Virus record (IMG/VR): IMGVR_UViG_3300043786_000366
Span: 1-20,374 of that record
Length of the DNA stretch: 20,374 nt
Direction: 5' to 3' (one strand)
Origin: a virus
Numbering within the stretch: position 1 is the stretch's first letter; every line of letters begins with the position of its first letter. The notes under the pieces were generated by a model. The model searched no databases, was not told the DNA's origin, and saw nothing but the letters and a program-made list of their open reading frames with translations. A program made the translations under genes and the position numbers. This document shows positions 14,500 to 19,602 of this stretch, piece by piece.

Positions 14500-15400
14500 G
14501 CCCATAATCCACCCCACCAAACATTTGTTCGCTTGACAGCCATGGTAACACGCAAGGGCGCGCAAGCGTGTAGGGCGACGGCTCCGAAACAGATTGTGTG
14601 CGCTTGTGAAAGTGGTGTTTTGCTGACTGTGCGCCCGCATAAAGTACTGTGCGTGCATTATGCTCGTGTGGTACTGCGTCATGTGTGCGGATTCCCGTAG
14701 GGAATCTTGGAAATTATTTTGTATAATGTTTCGGTGGCTAATTCCTGTGCATTATGCGTGGGATTAGCCCTAGGTGTGTGTATGGTCAGAAACTTGCAAT
14801 CGGTTTGGCGGTGTGCTTATTGTGTTTGGCATCGTCAATCGGATGGCGAGGTAGCCTCACGGCACTCACCGATTCACGGGACTCACCCAAATAGCGGTGG
14901 GGCTGAACGGACGGTGGCGATTACGCCCCGATTCGTCAGTGCCCCAAAGCAATCACGAGACATGACGCTCGGTGAAGGGGTAGCGTTGCCAAGGTGCTTA
15001 GGTACCGATACGGTCATACCGTGGCAACGAACGAGTACCGTGGGTTACCTGAATCGGTCACGGCTCGTAATGGGAGCGGTCACAATTGCGTTGCATTGTG
15101 CCGTATCGGGAGTATGGTCTACTAGCCCACATTGTGGGTGGTCTGAGTGTGACAACGATGCGGAGACAATGCAAGTGCAGTGTGGTCGTTGGGTGTATCC
15201 ATCGCAACACGGTTGCAGATGGCACGCTGCTAGGTTGCATGGGCACGATTTCGGCGTGTCTGTGCACCATCGGGTGGGGAGGATTAGACTGCCCACACCT
15301 GAGAGGGTTGGTATGTGCGTCCCATAATCTACGATTATGGGCATAGGCACGCTTGTCGGTGCGAGTCCGACACCATCCGCTATGCTACCGTTGGTAGCAG
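14500..15400 (+). ncRNA. Candidate large structured noncoding RNA with pseudoknot
   Basis: About 900 nt with no credible gene but many consecutive stems: 14548-14553/14666-independent local pair 14566-14571, 14643-14647/14671-14675, 14690-14706 (7 bp), 14736-14745/14760-14769 (10 bp, one G-U), 14837-14842/14869-14874 with an inner hairpin, 14899-14903/14925-14929, 14984-14991/15022-15029 (8 bp), 15032-15042/15059-15067 (9 bp with bulge), 15081-15086/15095-15100, 15126-15138, 15153-15158/15186-15191, 15199-15222 (10 bp, bulged A), 15242-15247/15255-15260, 15321-15341 (9 bp). A 9-bp pairing of 15005-15013 with 15101-15109 crosses the 14984/15029 stem, making a pseudoknot. Size, phage setting and density recall the GOLLD/ROOL class of ornate phage RNAs; that assignment is inference. 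Boundaries are approximate. Confidence 0.55.
15341..15398 (+). ncRNA. Three-stem element with tRNA-like T-loop, leader of the next operon
   Basis: GCATAG (15341-15346) pairs with CTATGC (15380-15385) around a 6-bp hairpin TGTCGG/CCGACA (15354-15359 / 15367-15372). The hairpin's 7-nt loop TGCGAGT follows the T-loop pattern of tRNA TpsiC arms and twister loop 4. A third hairpin GCTACC-GTT-GGTAGC (15384-15398) overlaps the outer stem by two bases, so the two could be mutually exclusive. It ends 18 nt before the SD hairpin of the 15433 gene. No complete tRNA or known ribozyme core can be drawn. It may be the 3' domain of the larger RNA or a separate leader element. Confidence 0.5.
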
Positions 15401-15416
15401 AAACACAACACAACAC

Positions 15417-15429
15417 AACCTAGGAGGTT
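15417..15429 (+). promoter_or_regulatory. Shine-Dalgarno hairpin of the 15433 gene
   Basis: AACCT-AGG-AGGTT folds into a 5-bp hairpin that contains the AGGAGG ribosome-binding site, 3 nt before the ATG. The same palindrome recurs at 17083-17095 and 18053-18065, with near variants at 15698-15711, 18326-18339 and 18970-18983. Confidence 0.65.
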
Positions 15430-15432
15430 GAG

Positions 15433-15612
15433 ATGACACGAAAAGATTATGTGGCGATAGCCAATGCCGTTGCGGATGTGCTGAAAACTTGCGAGGTGGA
15501 TTCGGCAGAATCCACGGCGGTTGAGTTTTTGGCAACGAAGTTGGCGGATGTCTGCCAATCCGACAATGCCCGTTTTGACCGTGAGAAGTTTCTCACGGCT
15601 TGCGGTCTCTAA
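15433..15612 (+). CDS. Small 59-residue phage protein
   Basis: The ORF MTRKDYVAIANAVADVLKTCEVDSAESTAVEFLATKLADVCQSDNARFDREKFLTACGL has a perfect AGGAGG upstream. It looks like a helical protein whose ending (DNARFDREKFLTACG) is a pattern I associate with small conserved phage proteins of unknown function. It heads the accessory operon, between the structured RNA and hammerhead ribozyme 1. Its stop codon lies inside a 7-bp hairpin (15609-15625) that abuts the ribozyme. Confidence 0.75.
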   Translation: MTRKDYVAIANAVADVLKTCEVDSAESTAVEFLATKLADVCQSDNARFDREKFLTACGL

Positions 15613-15625
15613 TCGGTACGATTAG
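15609..15625 (+). other. Hairpin abutting hammerhead 1
   Basis: CTAATCG-GTA-CGATTAG forms a 7-bp stem that includes the stop codon of the 15433 gene. It shares one base with stem II of the ribozyme. It could influence ribozyme folding or protect the mRNA end. Confidence 0.45.
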
Positions 15626-15684
15626 GACGAAACATCGGGACTAGTGTCCCGATGTCACACCGTGTAACGGTGTCTGATGAGTCC
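15625..15684 (+). ncRNA. Type II hammerhead ribozyme 1
   Basis: All core elements are present in type II order. Stem II 3' strand is GGAC (15625-15628), then GAAA (15629-15632). Stem III is a 10-bp hairpin (15632-15641 / 15646-15655, loop TAGT) ending GTC. Stem I is a 6-bp hairpin (15657-15662 / 15668-15673, loop TGTAA). CTGATGA follows (15674-15680), then stem II 5' strand GTCC (15681-15684). Predicted self-cleavage is between C15656 and A15657. It lies between the 15433 and 15718 genes, 44 nt after the former's stop and leaving a 61-nt leader on the latter. A longer reading frame starting at 15652 runs through it and is not the real gene start. Confidence 0.93.
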
Positions 15685-15697
15685 AGTCCGACTACAC

Positions 15698-15711
15698 AAC
15701 CTCAGGAGGTT
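15698..15711 (+). promoter_or_regulatory. Shine-Dalgarno hairpin of the ATPase gene
   Basis: AACCT-CAGG-AGGTT holds the AGGAGG in loop and 3' arm. It begins 13 nt after the end of hammerhead 1 and ends 6 nt before the ATG at 15718. Confidence 0.62.
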
Positions 15712-15717
15712 GAGATT

Positions 15718-17025
15718 ATGCCAGCACAGAAAGCCCGTCGTATCTTAGGATACGACAAGTCAACACAAATGGTGACCTTACAAGGTCACTTCGGTGGTAC
15801 GACCCAACTACCGTTGGGTTCGTTGCCGAAGTCCGAAGTCATCGCCGTTGCCAAGTTCATTGGCATTCGGTTCGTCGGTAAGAATCCGATGGCGATGGAA
15901 TTGGCGACCATTCACAATGCTATTGTGAATGGTGTCCGAACTGTCCACTATGTGGAGAAGTCAACACCTAAGCCGTCAGTGACTCCGTCACCGACACCAG
16001 TCCCCACAACTCCTAAGGAGGAGACACCAATGCCCCAACCCAAGCCACAATCCAAGCCCCAATCCCCTATGGGATTGGAGGAGATGGTTCGCCACATCGC
16101 TAGCGATGTCGTGAACACTGCCCTAGATGGCTACGAGGGTGGCGTGAATTCGGACGAAGTCCGAACAATCGTCAATCCGATTATGGATGGGTTCCGTCAC
16201 GAAGTGACTGAACTTGTGAAGTCCGTCAAGCCGATTGTGAATACAATCGTCGTCAAGGACAAGCCTGCCAAGCCGATGACTGGTGTGCAACACTTCGTGT
16301 TCCCCAAGGTTCTCGGGGCAATCTCCCAAGGTGTCCACTTGTGGCTAGTCGGGCCAGCGGGCACTGGCAAGTCCACCATTGGTGAGCAAGTCGCCGAGGC
16401 GTTGTCGTTGCCATTCAGTGCAGTAAACTGCACCTCAACGATGACCGAAACTGCCCTGAAAGGGTACAACGATGCCAACGGCAACTATGTTGGTACGGAG
16501 TTTCGCCGAATCTTTGAGGGTGGCGGTGTGTTCGTCTTTGACGAAATTGACAACGCCAATCCCAATGTTCTCGGGGCACTGAACAGTGCCCTTGCGAACG
16601 GGTTCATGGCATTCGCCGATAAACGGGTTGCCAAGCATCCCGACTTCGTCGGAATTGCCACTGGCAACACTTTTGGTAGCGGTGCTACCATGGAGTATGT
16701 CGGCAGGAATCCGATTGACGGTGCCACGATTGACCGTTTCGCTCAATTGGAAGTTCCAATTGACGAAAAGGTGGAGGATGCCATGTTGGCATCGGTTGGC
16801 TTGGATGCCATAATCGCCACGAAGTGGGTCACCGCTGTTCGCAAGGCGAGACAGAATGTCTCGGAGTCTGGACTCAAAGTGATTGTGTCACCTCGGGCTA
16901 CTCTGAATGGTGCGAAACTACTTCGTAGTGGTGCATTCACCATGGACGAAGTGTTCACCGCTACCGTCACCAAAGGTGCCAAGCCTGACCAAGTGGCGAA
17001 AATCAGTCAGGGTGTCACTCTCTGA
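15718..17025 (+). CDS. CobS/MoxR-like AAA+ ATPase
   Basis: This protein is 435 residues from ATG 15718, chosen because of the AGGAGG at 15704-15709; the frame extends to 15652 but through the ribozyme. The N-terminal about 80 residues are a separate small domain (MPAQKARRILGYDKSTQMVTLQGHFGG...). A Pro-rich linker (about 83-117) and a helical segment follow. The AAA+ core has Walker A GPAGTGKST (212-220), Walker B VFVFDEID (271-278), sensor-1 ATGN (314-317) and arginine-finger DRF (339-341). The closest recognisable class is the CobS/MoxR (AAA_5) group, which remodels partners with VWA-type proteins. The next gene is the likely partner. The phage role is unknown. Confidence 0.88.
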   Translation: MPAQKARRILGYDKSTQMVTLQGHFGGTTQLPLGSLPKSEVIAVAKFIGIRFVGKNPMAMELATIHNAIVNGVRTVHYVEKSTPKPSVTPSPTPVPTTPKEETPMPQPKPQSKPQSPMGLEEMVRHIASDVVNTALDGYEGGVNSDEVRTIVNPIMDGFRHEVTELVKSVKPIVNTIVVKDKPAKPMTGVQHFVFPKVLGAISQGVHLWLVGPAGTGKSTIGEQVAEALSLPFSAVNCTSTMTETALKGYNDANGNYVGTEFRRIFEGGGVFVFDEIDNANPNVLGALNSALANGFMAFADKRVAKHPDFVGIATGNTFGSGATMEYVGRNPIDGATIDRFAQLEVPIDEKVEDAMLASVGLDAIIATKWVTAVRKARQNVSESGLKVIVSPRATLNGAKLLRSGAFTMDEVFTATVTKGAKPDQVAKISQGVTL

Positions 17026-17042
17026 GTGACGGATTACGAATA

Positions 17043-17070
17043 CCCATCGGGGCAATCCTGCCCCGATGGG
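17043..17070 (+). other. Perfect 12-bp hairpin between ATPase and partner genes
   Basis: Arms 17043-17054 and 17059-17070 pair perfectly around loop ATCC. It ends exactly 12 nt before the next SD hairpin, the spacing seen between each hammerhead and its SD hairpin. It contains no CTGATGA or GAAAC, so it is not a ribozyme. It may be a nuclease processing site, an attenuator or a stability element. Confidence 0.6.
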
Positions 17071-17082
17071 ACACAACGACTC

Positions 17083-17095
17083 AACCTAGGAGGTT
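17083..17095 (+). promoter_or_regulatory. Shine-Dalgarno hairpin of the 17100 gene
   Basis: AACCT-AGG-AGGTT, identical to the hairpins at 15417-15429 and 18053-18065, ends 4 nt before the ATG. Confidence 0.62.
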
Positions 17096-17099
17096 GATT

Positions 17100-17963
17100 A
17101 TGCGAGTCACCAAGAAAGCGAAAGCGTCATGCGGTACCAGCCTTTGGCTGGAGGAATACGATTCACTGGCGGAATGCTTGGATTATGCGGGCAGTAACGC
17201 TAGTCCGAAGTCATCGGACAAGTTCCGTGGTAGCGATTGGGCAGGTAAGACTGAGACACTTCGTGAGGCGGTGACATTGGGACACCAAGGGTACGATGAG
17301 ATTCGTCCCCAAGTGGAGGAGATGTTCACCCAATTGGAGTCCCAATTGGCGAGCCGAATTGAGTCCGCATTTCAGACCCGTTACGACTTCACTGGTAGCG
17401 TGGTGGACATCGGCAAGTTCCTGACTGGTGAGCCTGAGTGCATGATTGACTTCGTGCCCGAACCATCCTCTAGGATGGGGCGTGTAGTCAAAATCATCGT
17501 CAACGGTTCGGCATCGTCACGAATTAGCCCCGACGACATAATTCGTCGTGGTGTCACGGTGTGTGCGTTGGTGGACGCTGTTCACAAGTTGGGTATGGGC
17601 GTTGAGGTTTATGCCGAATTCCCAACCAATGACACTGGCGTGAATGACAGCAAGGGCAAGGTTCACACTTCACTTGTGAAGTTGCATGATTCGCAACAGA
17701 TGTTGGACATCAACAATCTGATGTTCGCATTATGCCATCCGTCAATGCTACGGCGTATCCAGTTCTCCTGCTTGGAGATGACTGAGTGGGAGCCTGCTAA
17801 GCGTCTGGTGCAGGGCGGTTACGGGTATCCTGCAGCGTTGGAGTGCGCTGACCGTGTCGGTGCCGATGTGCGTTGCGAACTGTTGCAGTCTGGCAACGGT
17901 GACATCGTCAAGAATCCAGTGGAGTTCGTGATGTCCACACTGTCAGGATTGGGGGTTCTATAA
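17100..17963 (+). CDS. Putative VWA-like partner of the AAA+ ATPase
   Basis: This protein is 287 residues from ATG 17100 (MRVTKKAKASCGTSLWLEEYDSLAECLDYAGSN). A TTG two codons upstream is less likely. Visible pattern: DKFRGSDWAGKTETLREAVTLGHQGYDEI near the N-terminus, then a beta-alpha core (VVKIIVNGSASSRISPDDIIRRGVTVCALVDAVHKLGMGVEVYAEFPT) and a C-terminal LFALCHPSMLRRIQF-like segment. IVNGSASS in place of a MIDAS DxSxS suggests a degenerate VWA-like fold. Proteins of this type often sit beside phage MoxR-like ATPases, so a functional pair is likely. The exact function is unknown. Hammerhead 2 follows 13 nt after its stop. Confidence 0.72.
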   Translation: MRVTKKAKASCGTSLWLEEYDSLAECLDYAGSNASPKSSDKFRGSDWAGKTETLREAVTLGHQGYDEIRPQVEEMFTQLESQLASRIESAFQTRYDFTGSVVDIGKFLTGEPECMIDFVPEPSSRMGRVVKIIVNGSASSRISPDDIIRRGVTVCALVDAVHKLGMGVEVYAEFPTNDTGVNDSKGKVHTSLVKLHDSQQMLDINNLMFALCHPSMLRRIQFSCLEMTEWEPAKRLVQGGYGYPAALECADRVGADVRCELLQSGNGDIVKNPVEFVMSTLSGLGVL

Positions 17964-17966
17964 TCC

Positions 17967-17981
17967 CGTCCCTTCAGGACG
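17967..17981 (+). other. Alternative hairpin competing with hammerhead 2 stem II
   Basis: CGTCC (17967-17971) can pair with GGACG (17977-17981), which includes the stem II strand of hammerhead 2. This 5-bp hairpin, loop CTTCA, forms before the rest of the ribozyme is transcribed and would delay or switch its folding. Confidence 0.4.
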
Positions 17982-18040
17982 AAACTCAGGTACCGTGCTG
18001 GCTACCTGAGTCACACCGTGAGGCGGTGTCTGATGAGTCC
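17977..18040 (+). ncRNA. Type II hammerhead ribozyme 2
   Basis: GGAC (17977-17980) and GAAA (17981-17984) are followed by stem III of 9 bp (17984-17992 / 18003-18011), with a 10-nt loop that may add two pairs, and C18012. Stem I is 6 bp (18013-18018 / 18024-18029, loop TGAGG). CTGATGA is at 18030-18036 and GTCC at 18037-18040. Beyond an A-A mismatch, stem II can extend by GAA/TTC, the longest stem II of the four. Predicted cleavage is C18012/A18013, 49 nt after the upstream stop, leaving a 58-nt leader for the 18071 gene. Stem I has the same ACACCG/CGGTGT pairs as hammerhead 1 but a different loop. Confidence 0.93.
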
Positions 18041-18052
18041 AGAATGATTCGC

Positions 18053-18065
18053 AACCTAGGAGGTT
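18053..18065 (+). promoter_or_regulatory. Shine-Dalgarno hairpin of the 18071 gene
   Basis: AACCT-AGG-AGGTT again, 12 nt after hammerhead 2 and 5 nt before the ATG. Confidence 0.62.
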
Positions 18066-18070
18066 GGATT

Positions 18071-18238
18071 ATGAATGTTGGTGATGTTGTTCGGTACCGT
18101 GAAGGTACCGTTTTGGCTGGCGAATGCTATTGGGTGATTGGCACACTTCGTGACAGTGACCGAGTGATTCTCGCCGAGTCTGCTCGTGGCGACTCCTATA
18201 AGATTGAGCATCCTCAATTTTTGGAGGTTGTCGCCTAG
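18071..18238 (+). CDS. Small 55-residue protein, hammerhead-flanked
   Basis: MNVGDVVRYREGTVLAGECYWVIGTLRDSDRVILAESARGDSYKIEHPQFLEVVA starts at ATG 18071, with AGGAGG 7 nt upstream. A longer frame from 18026 would run through hammerhead 2 and is rejected. The pattern (GDVVRY, CYWVIG, VILAE, EVV) suggests a small SH3-like beta barrel, a guess from strand pattern only. It is the only gene with a ribozyme on each side, so cleavage would release a 271-nt monocistronic RNA (18013-18283). Confidence 0.68.
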   Translation: MNVGDVVRYREGTVLAGECYWVIGTLRDSDRVILAESARGDSYKIEHPQFLEVVA

Positions 18239-18247
18239 TTGTCCCTA

Positions 18248-18312
18248 GGACGAAACACGGGGTGTGTCGTTGCGCTCCGTGTCGTACCATAAATGTGGTA
18301 CCTGATGAGTCC
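18248..18312 (+). ncRNA. Type II hammerhead ribozyme 3
   Basis: GGAC (18248-18251) and GAAA (18252-18255) are followed by stem III, whose first six pairs (18255-18260 / 18277-18282) extend to about 11 with G-U pairs, and C18283. Stem I is GTACCA/TGGTAC (18284-18289 / 18296-18301) with loop TAAATG. CTGATGA is at 18302-18308 and GTCC at 18309-18312. Predicted cleavage is C18283/G18284, 45 nt after the 18238 stop and 57 nt before the next ATG. Upstream GTCC (18241-18244) could pair with the GGAC as an alternative hairpin with loop CTA. Confidence 0.93.
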
Positions 18313-18325
18313 AGTTTGACCAGTG

Positions 18326-18339
18326 AACACGGAGGTGTT
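18326..18339 (+). promoter_or_regulatory. Shine-Dalgarno hairpin of the 18341 gene
   Basis: AACAC-GGAG-GTGTT displays the GGAG in its loop. It starts 13 nt after hammerhead 3. The arms differ in sequence from the AACCT/AGGTT type but the shape is kept, which suggests the structure matters. Confidence 0.62.
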
Positions 18340-18340
18340 T

Positions 18341-18619
18341 ATGAAAGCGAAAGATTGGGTAGTGTTGTTTCAGGGTTTTGACCCTGAGGAGGAAGTCATC
18401 GCAATTGTGTATGACCGCAGTTTGTTTGGGGATGAAAATTTGGTTCATCCCATTACTGGTGTGGAATACTCCGAGTGCCCGAAGGAAATTTGGCGTGCTA
18501 CGGCAAGTGATTACGAGATTCGTGATTATGCAGCCGAGCAAATTTGGGACGACATCGTACATGACCTGCAAGATGCGATGAAATCATCGTATGAGAATGC
18601 AAATAAGGAGGTGAAATAA
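18341..18619 (+). CDS. Unknown 92-residue acidic protein
   Basis: It starts at ATG 18341 (MKAKDWVVLFQGFDPEEEVIAIVYDRSLFGDENLVHPITGVEYSECPKEIWRATASDYEIRDYAAEQIWDDIVHDLQDAMKSSYENANKEVK), preceded by GGAGG. No family is recognised. The N-terminal half looks beta-rich and the C-terminal 45 residues form an acidic helix. It lies directly after hammerhead 3 and 2 nt before the membrane-protein start, so it shares a ribozyme-bounded segment (18284-18927) with that gene. Confidence 0.68.
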   Translation: MKAKDWVVLFQGFDPEEEVIAIVYDRSLFGDENLVHPITGVEYSECPKEIWRATASDYEIRDYAAEQIWDDIVHDLQDAMKSSYENANKEVK

Positions 18620-18621
18620 TT

Positions 18622-18870
18622 ATGAAGTATGTTACCGTTTCAGGGCTGTTGACTGCGATGGCACTTTGGTGTGCAGGGTCAGTCACTTGGCTAGTTGTAG
18701 CCAACATTGACAAGACAACGAACTATGCAGTTGCGTTGTTTGCGATGATGTTGATTCCGTTGATGTGGATTCCCTTTGGGATTTCGTTGGCGGAGACAAT
18801 GAATGAGTATCGGGCGTACAAGCGTCGCCGTAATGCGAAGCGTCGTCACCCGACACGCCGAGTCCACTAA
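18622..18870 (+). CDS. Small two-pass membrane protein
   Basis: This 82-residue protein begins MKYVTVSGLLTAMALWCAGSVTWLVVANIDKTTNYAVALFAMMLIPLMWIPFGISLAE. It has two hydrophobic segments (about 6-27 and 36-55) and a strongly basic tail (RAYKRRRNAKRRHPTRRVH). The RBS AAGGAGGTG lies about 11 nt upstream, without the hairpin seen at ribozyme-linked genes. It might be an inner-membrane accessory or superinfection-related protein; nothing in the sequence decides this. Confidence 0.7.
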   Translation: MKYVTVSGLLTAMALWCAGSVTWLVVANIDKTTNYAVALFAMMLIPLMWIPFGISLAETMNEYRAYKRRRNAKRRHPTRRVH

Positions 18871-18901
18871 TTCGGGATACCCTCCCGTTATAGTGTACCT
18901 A

Positions 18902-18956
18902 GGACGAAACACCGCTTAGGCGGTGTCCACCAGTAAATGCTGGTGCTGACGAGTCC
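18902..18956 (+). ncRNA. Type II hammerhead ribozyme 4 (CUGACGA variant)
   Basis: GGAC (18902-18905) and GAAA (18906-18909) are followed by stem III, 7 bp with loop TTAG (18909-18926), and C18927. Stem I is CACCAG/CTGGTG (18928-18933 / 18940-18945) with loop TAAATG, the same loop as hammerhead 3. The core is CTGACGA (18946-18952), with C at the variable position 7, then GTCC (18953-18956). Predicted cleavage is C18927/C18928, 57 nt after the 18870 stop and 57 nt before the ATG at 18985. It is the most compact of the four. Confidence 0.92.
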
Positions 18957-18969
18957 AGAACGACTTATA

Positions 18970-18983
18970 GACACGGAGGTGTT
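18970..18983 (+). promoter_or_regulatory. Shine-Dalgarno hairpin of the 18985 gene
   Basis: GACAC-GGAG-GTGTT (first pair G-U) again places GGAG in the loop. It is 13 nt after hammerhead 4. Confidence 0.58.
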
Positions 18984-18984
18984 T

Positions 18985-19602
18985 ATGTTTGGAATGACCA
19001 GTGCGGTACTGCTGAAAGCAGACCCGAATCAAGAACCCGAGCCAATCCTGTTGGGTGGAGGTGACACCGACAAGGTGTCAGAAATCCAAGCCAAAGTAGG
19101 CGGTCACTTTGATGTGGTGCGCCGAGGTGCGGTAGACACTAGCGGTAAGAATGCGTCGTTTGAGATTGTGGGCTATGTCCACGATGAGGGCAAGATTCTG
19201 AATCTGCCCATCAACCCGATGGCAACTATGTTGTTTGAGCAAAACATCCACGGCGATGTGGTGCTTGTCTCCGCTACGAATCCTGAGACTCGTGAAACGG
19301 ATGGCGAGGATTATGATTTGCCATCGGAGTTCACACAGTATCTGATTCTCGGTATGTATGAGGAGATGCGTGAATCGTTGGCATTCAGCAAGTTCGTGAG
19401 TTCTGCTATTGCTAGGGCGGTTCGTGACGGTGCGGTATCCGCTGATGATGCTAGTGAGTTCCTGCAGTTTCTCGCCAAGATGGATGAGAAGGGCGTAGCC
19501 ATGGGCACTGTTGGCGATTTGCCAGAGAAGTTCATGGGCATAATCAAGAAGTCCATCGCTCACGCTATGGACATCGTCACCAAGGAGGATGACAGTGAGT
19601 AA
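18985..19602 (+). CDS. DUF3846-like protein with C-terminal helical extension
   Basis: This protein is 205 residues from ATG 18985 (MFGMTSAVLLKADPNQEPEPILLGGGD). The frame is open up to 18937, but that part lies inside hammerhead 4. Residues about 40-110 (GGHFDVVRRGAVD...IVGYVHDEGKILNLPINPMATMLFEQNIHGDVVLVS) have the pattern of DUF3846 proteins common in phages and plasmids (assignment from memory, moderate). The C-terminal 85 residues are helical (MYEEMRESLAFSKFVSSAIARAVRDGAVSADDASEFLQFLAKMDEKG). Function unknown. Its end overlaps the next start by 8 nt. Confidence 0.7.
   Translation: MFGMTSAVLLKADPNQEPEPILLGGGDTDKVSEIQAKVGGHFDVVRRGAVDTSGKNASFEIVGYVHDEGKILNLPINPMATMLFEQNIHGDVVLVSATNPETRETDGEDYDLPSEFTQYLILGMYEEMRESLAFSKFVSSAIARAVRDGAVSADDASEFLQFLAKMDEKGVAMGTVGDLPEKFMGIIKKSIAHAMDIVTKEDDSE

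Noticed and set aside
14707-15327. 206-codon open frame on the plus strand from TTG
   Set aside because: Product is Cys/His/Trp-rich with no domain pattern and no RBS, and the DNA is occupied by many perfect stems and a pseudoknot. It is better explained as RNA.
15306-15379. Possible tRNA ending in the T-arm-like hairpin
   Set aside because: GGTTGGT/ACCATCC resembles an acceptor stem with one mismatch and the T-loop fits, but there is no D-arm or valid anticodon arm. The interval instead holds a 9-bp hairpin with a 3-nt loop.
15341-15404. Twister, HDV-like or further hammerhead ribozyme
   Set aside because: Loop TGCGAGT is twister-like, but the conserved AAU and GGAGG segments are missing. 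The helix order does not fit HDV. GAAAC at 15400 has no CTGANGA partner.
15045-15416. Minus-strand open frames of 70-123 codons
   Set aside because: They lie opposite the structured RNA, against the operon direction, without RBS or recognisable protein features.
15652-15717. Upstream extension of the ATPase gene (and similar extensions at 18026, 18323 and 18937)
   Set aside because: These in-frame starts lie within hammerheads or SD hairpins. Strong SD-linked ATGs at 15718, 18071, 18341 and 18985 are better.
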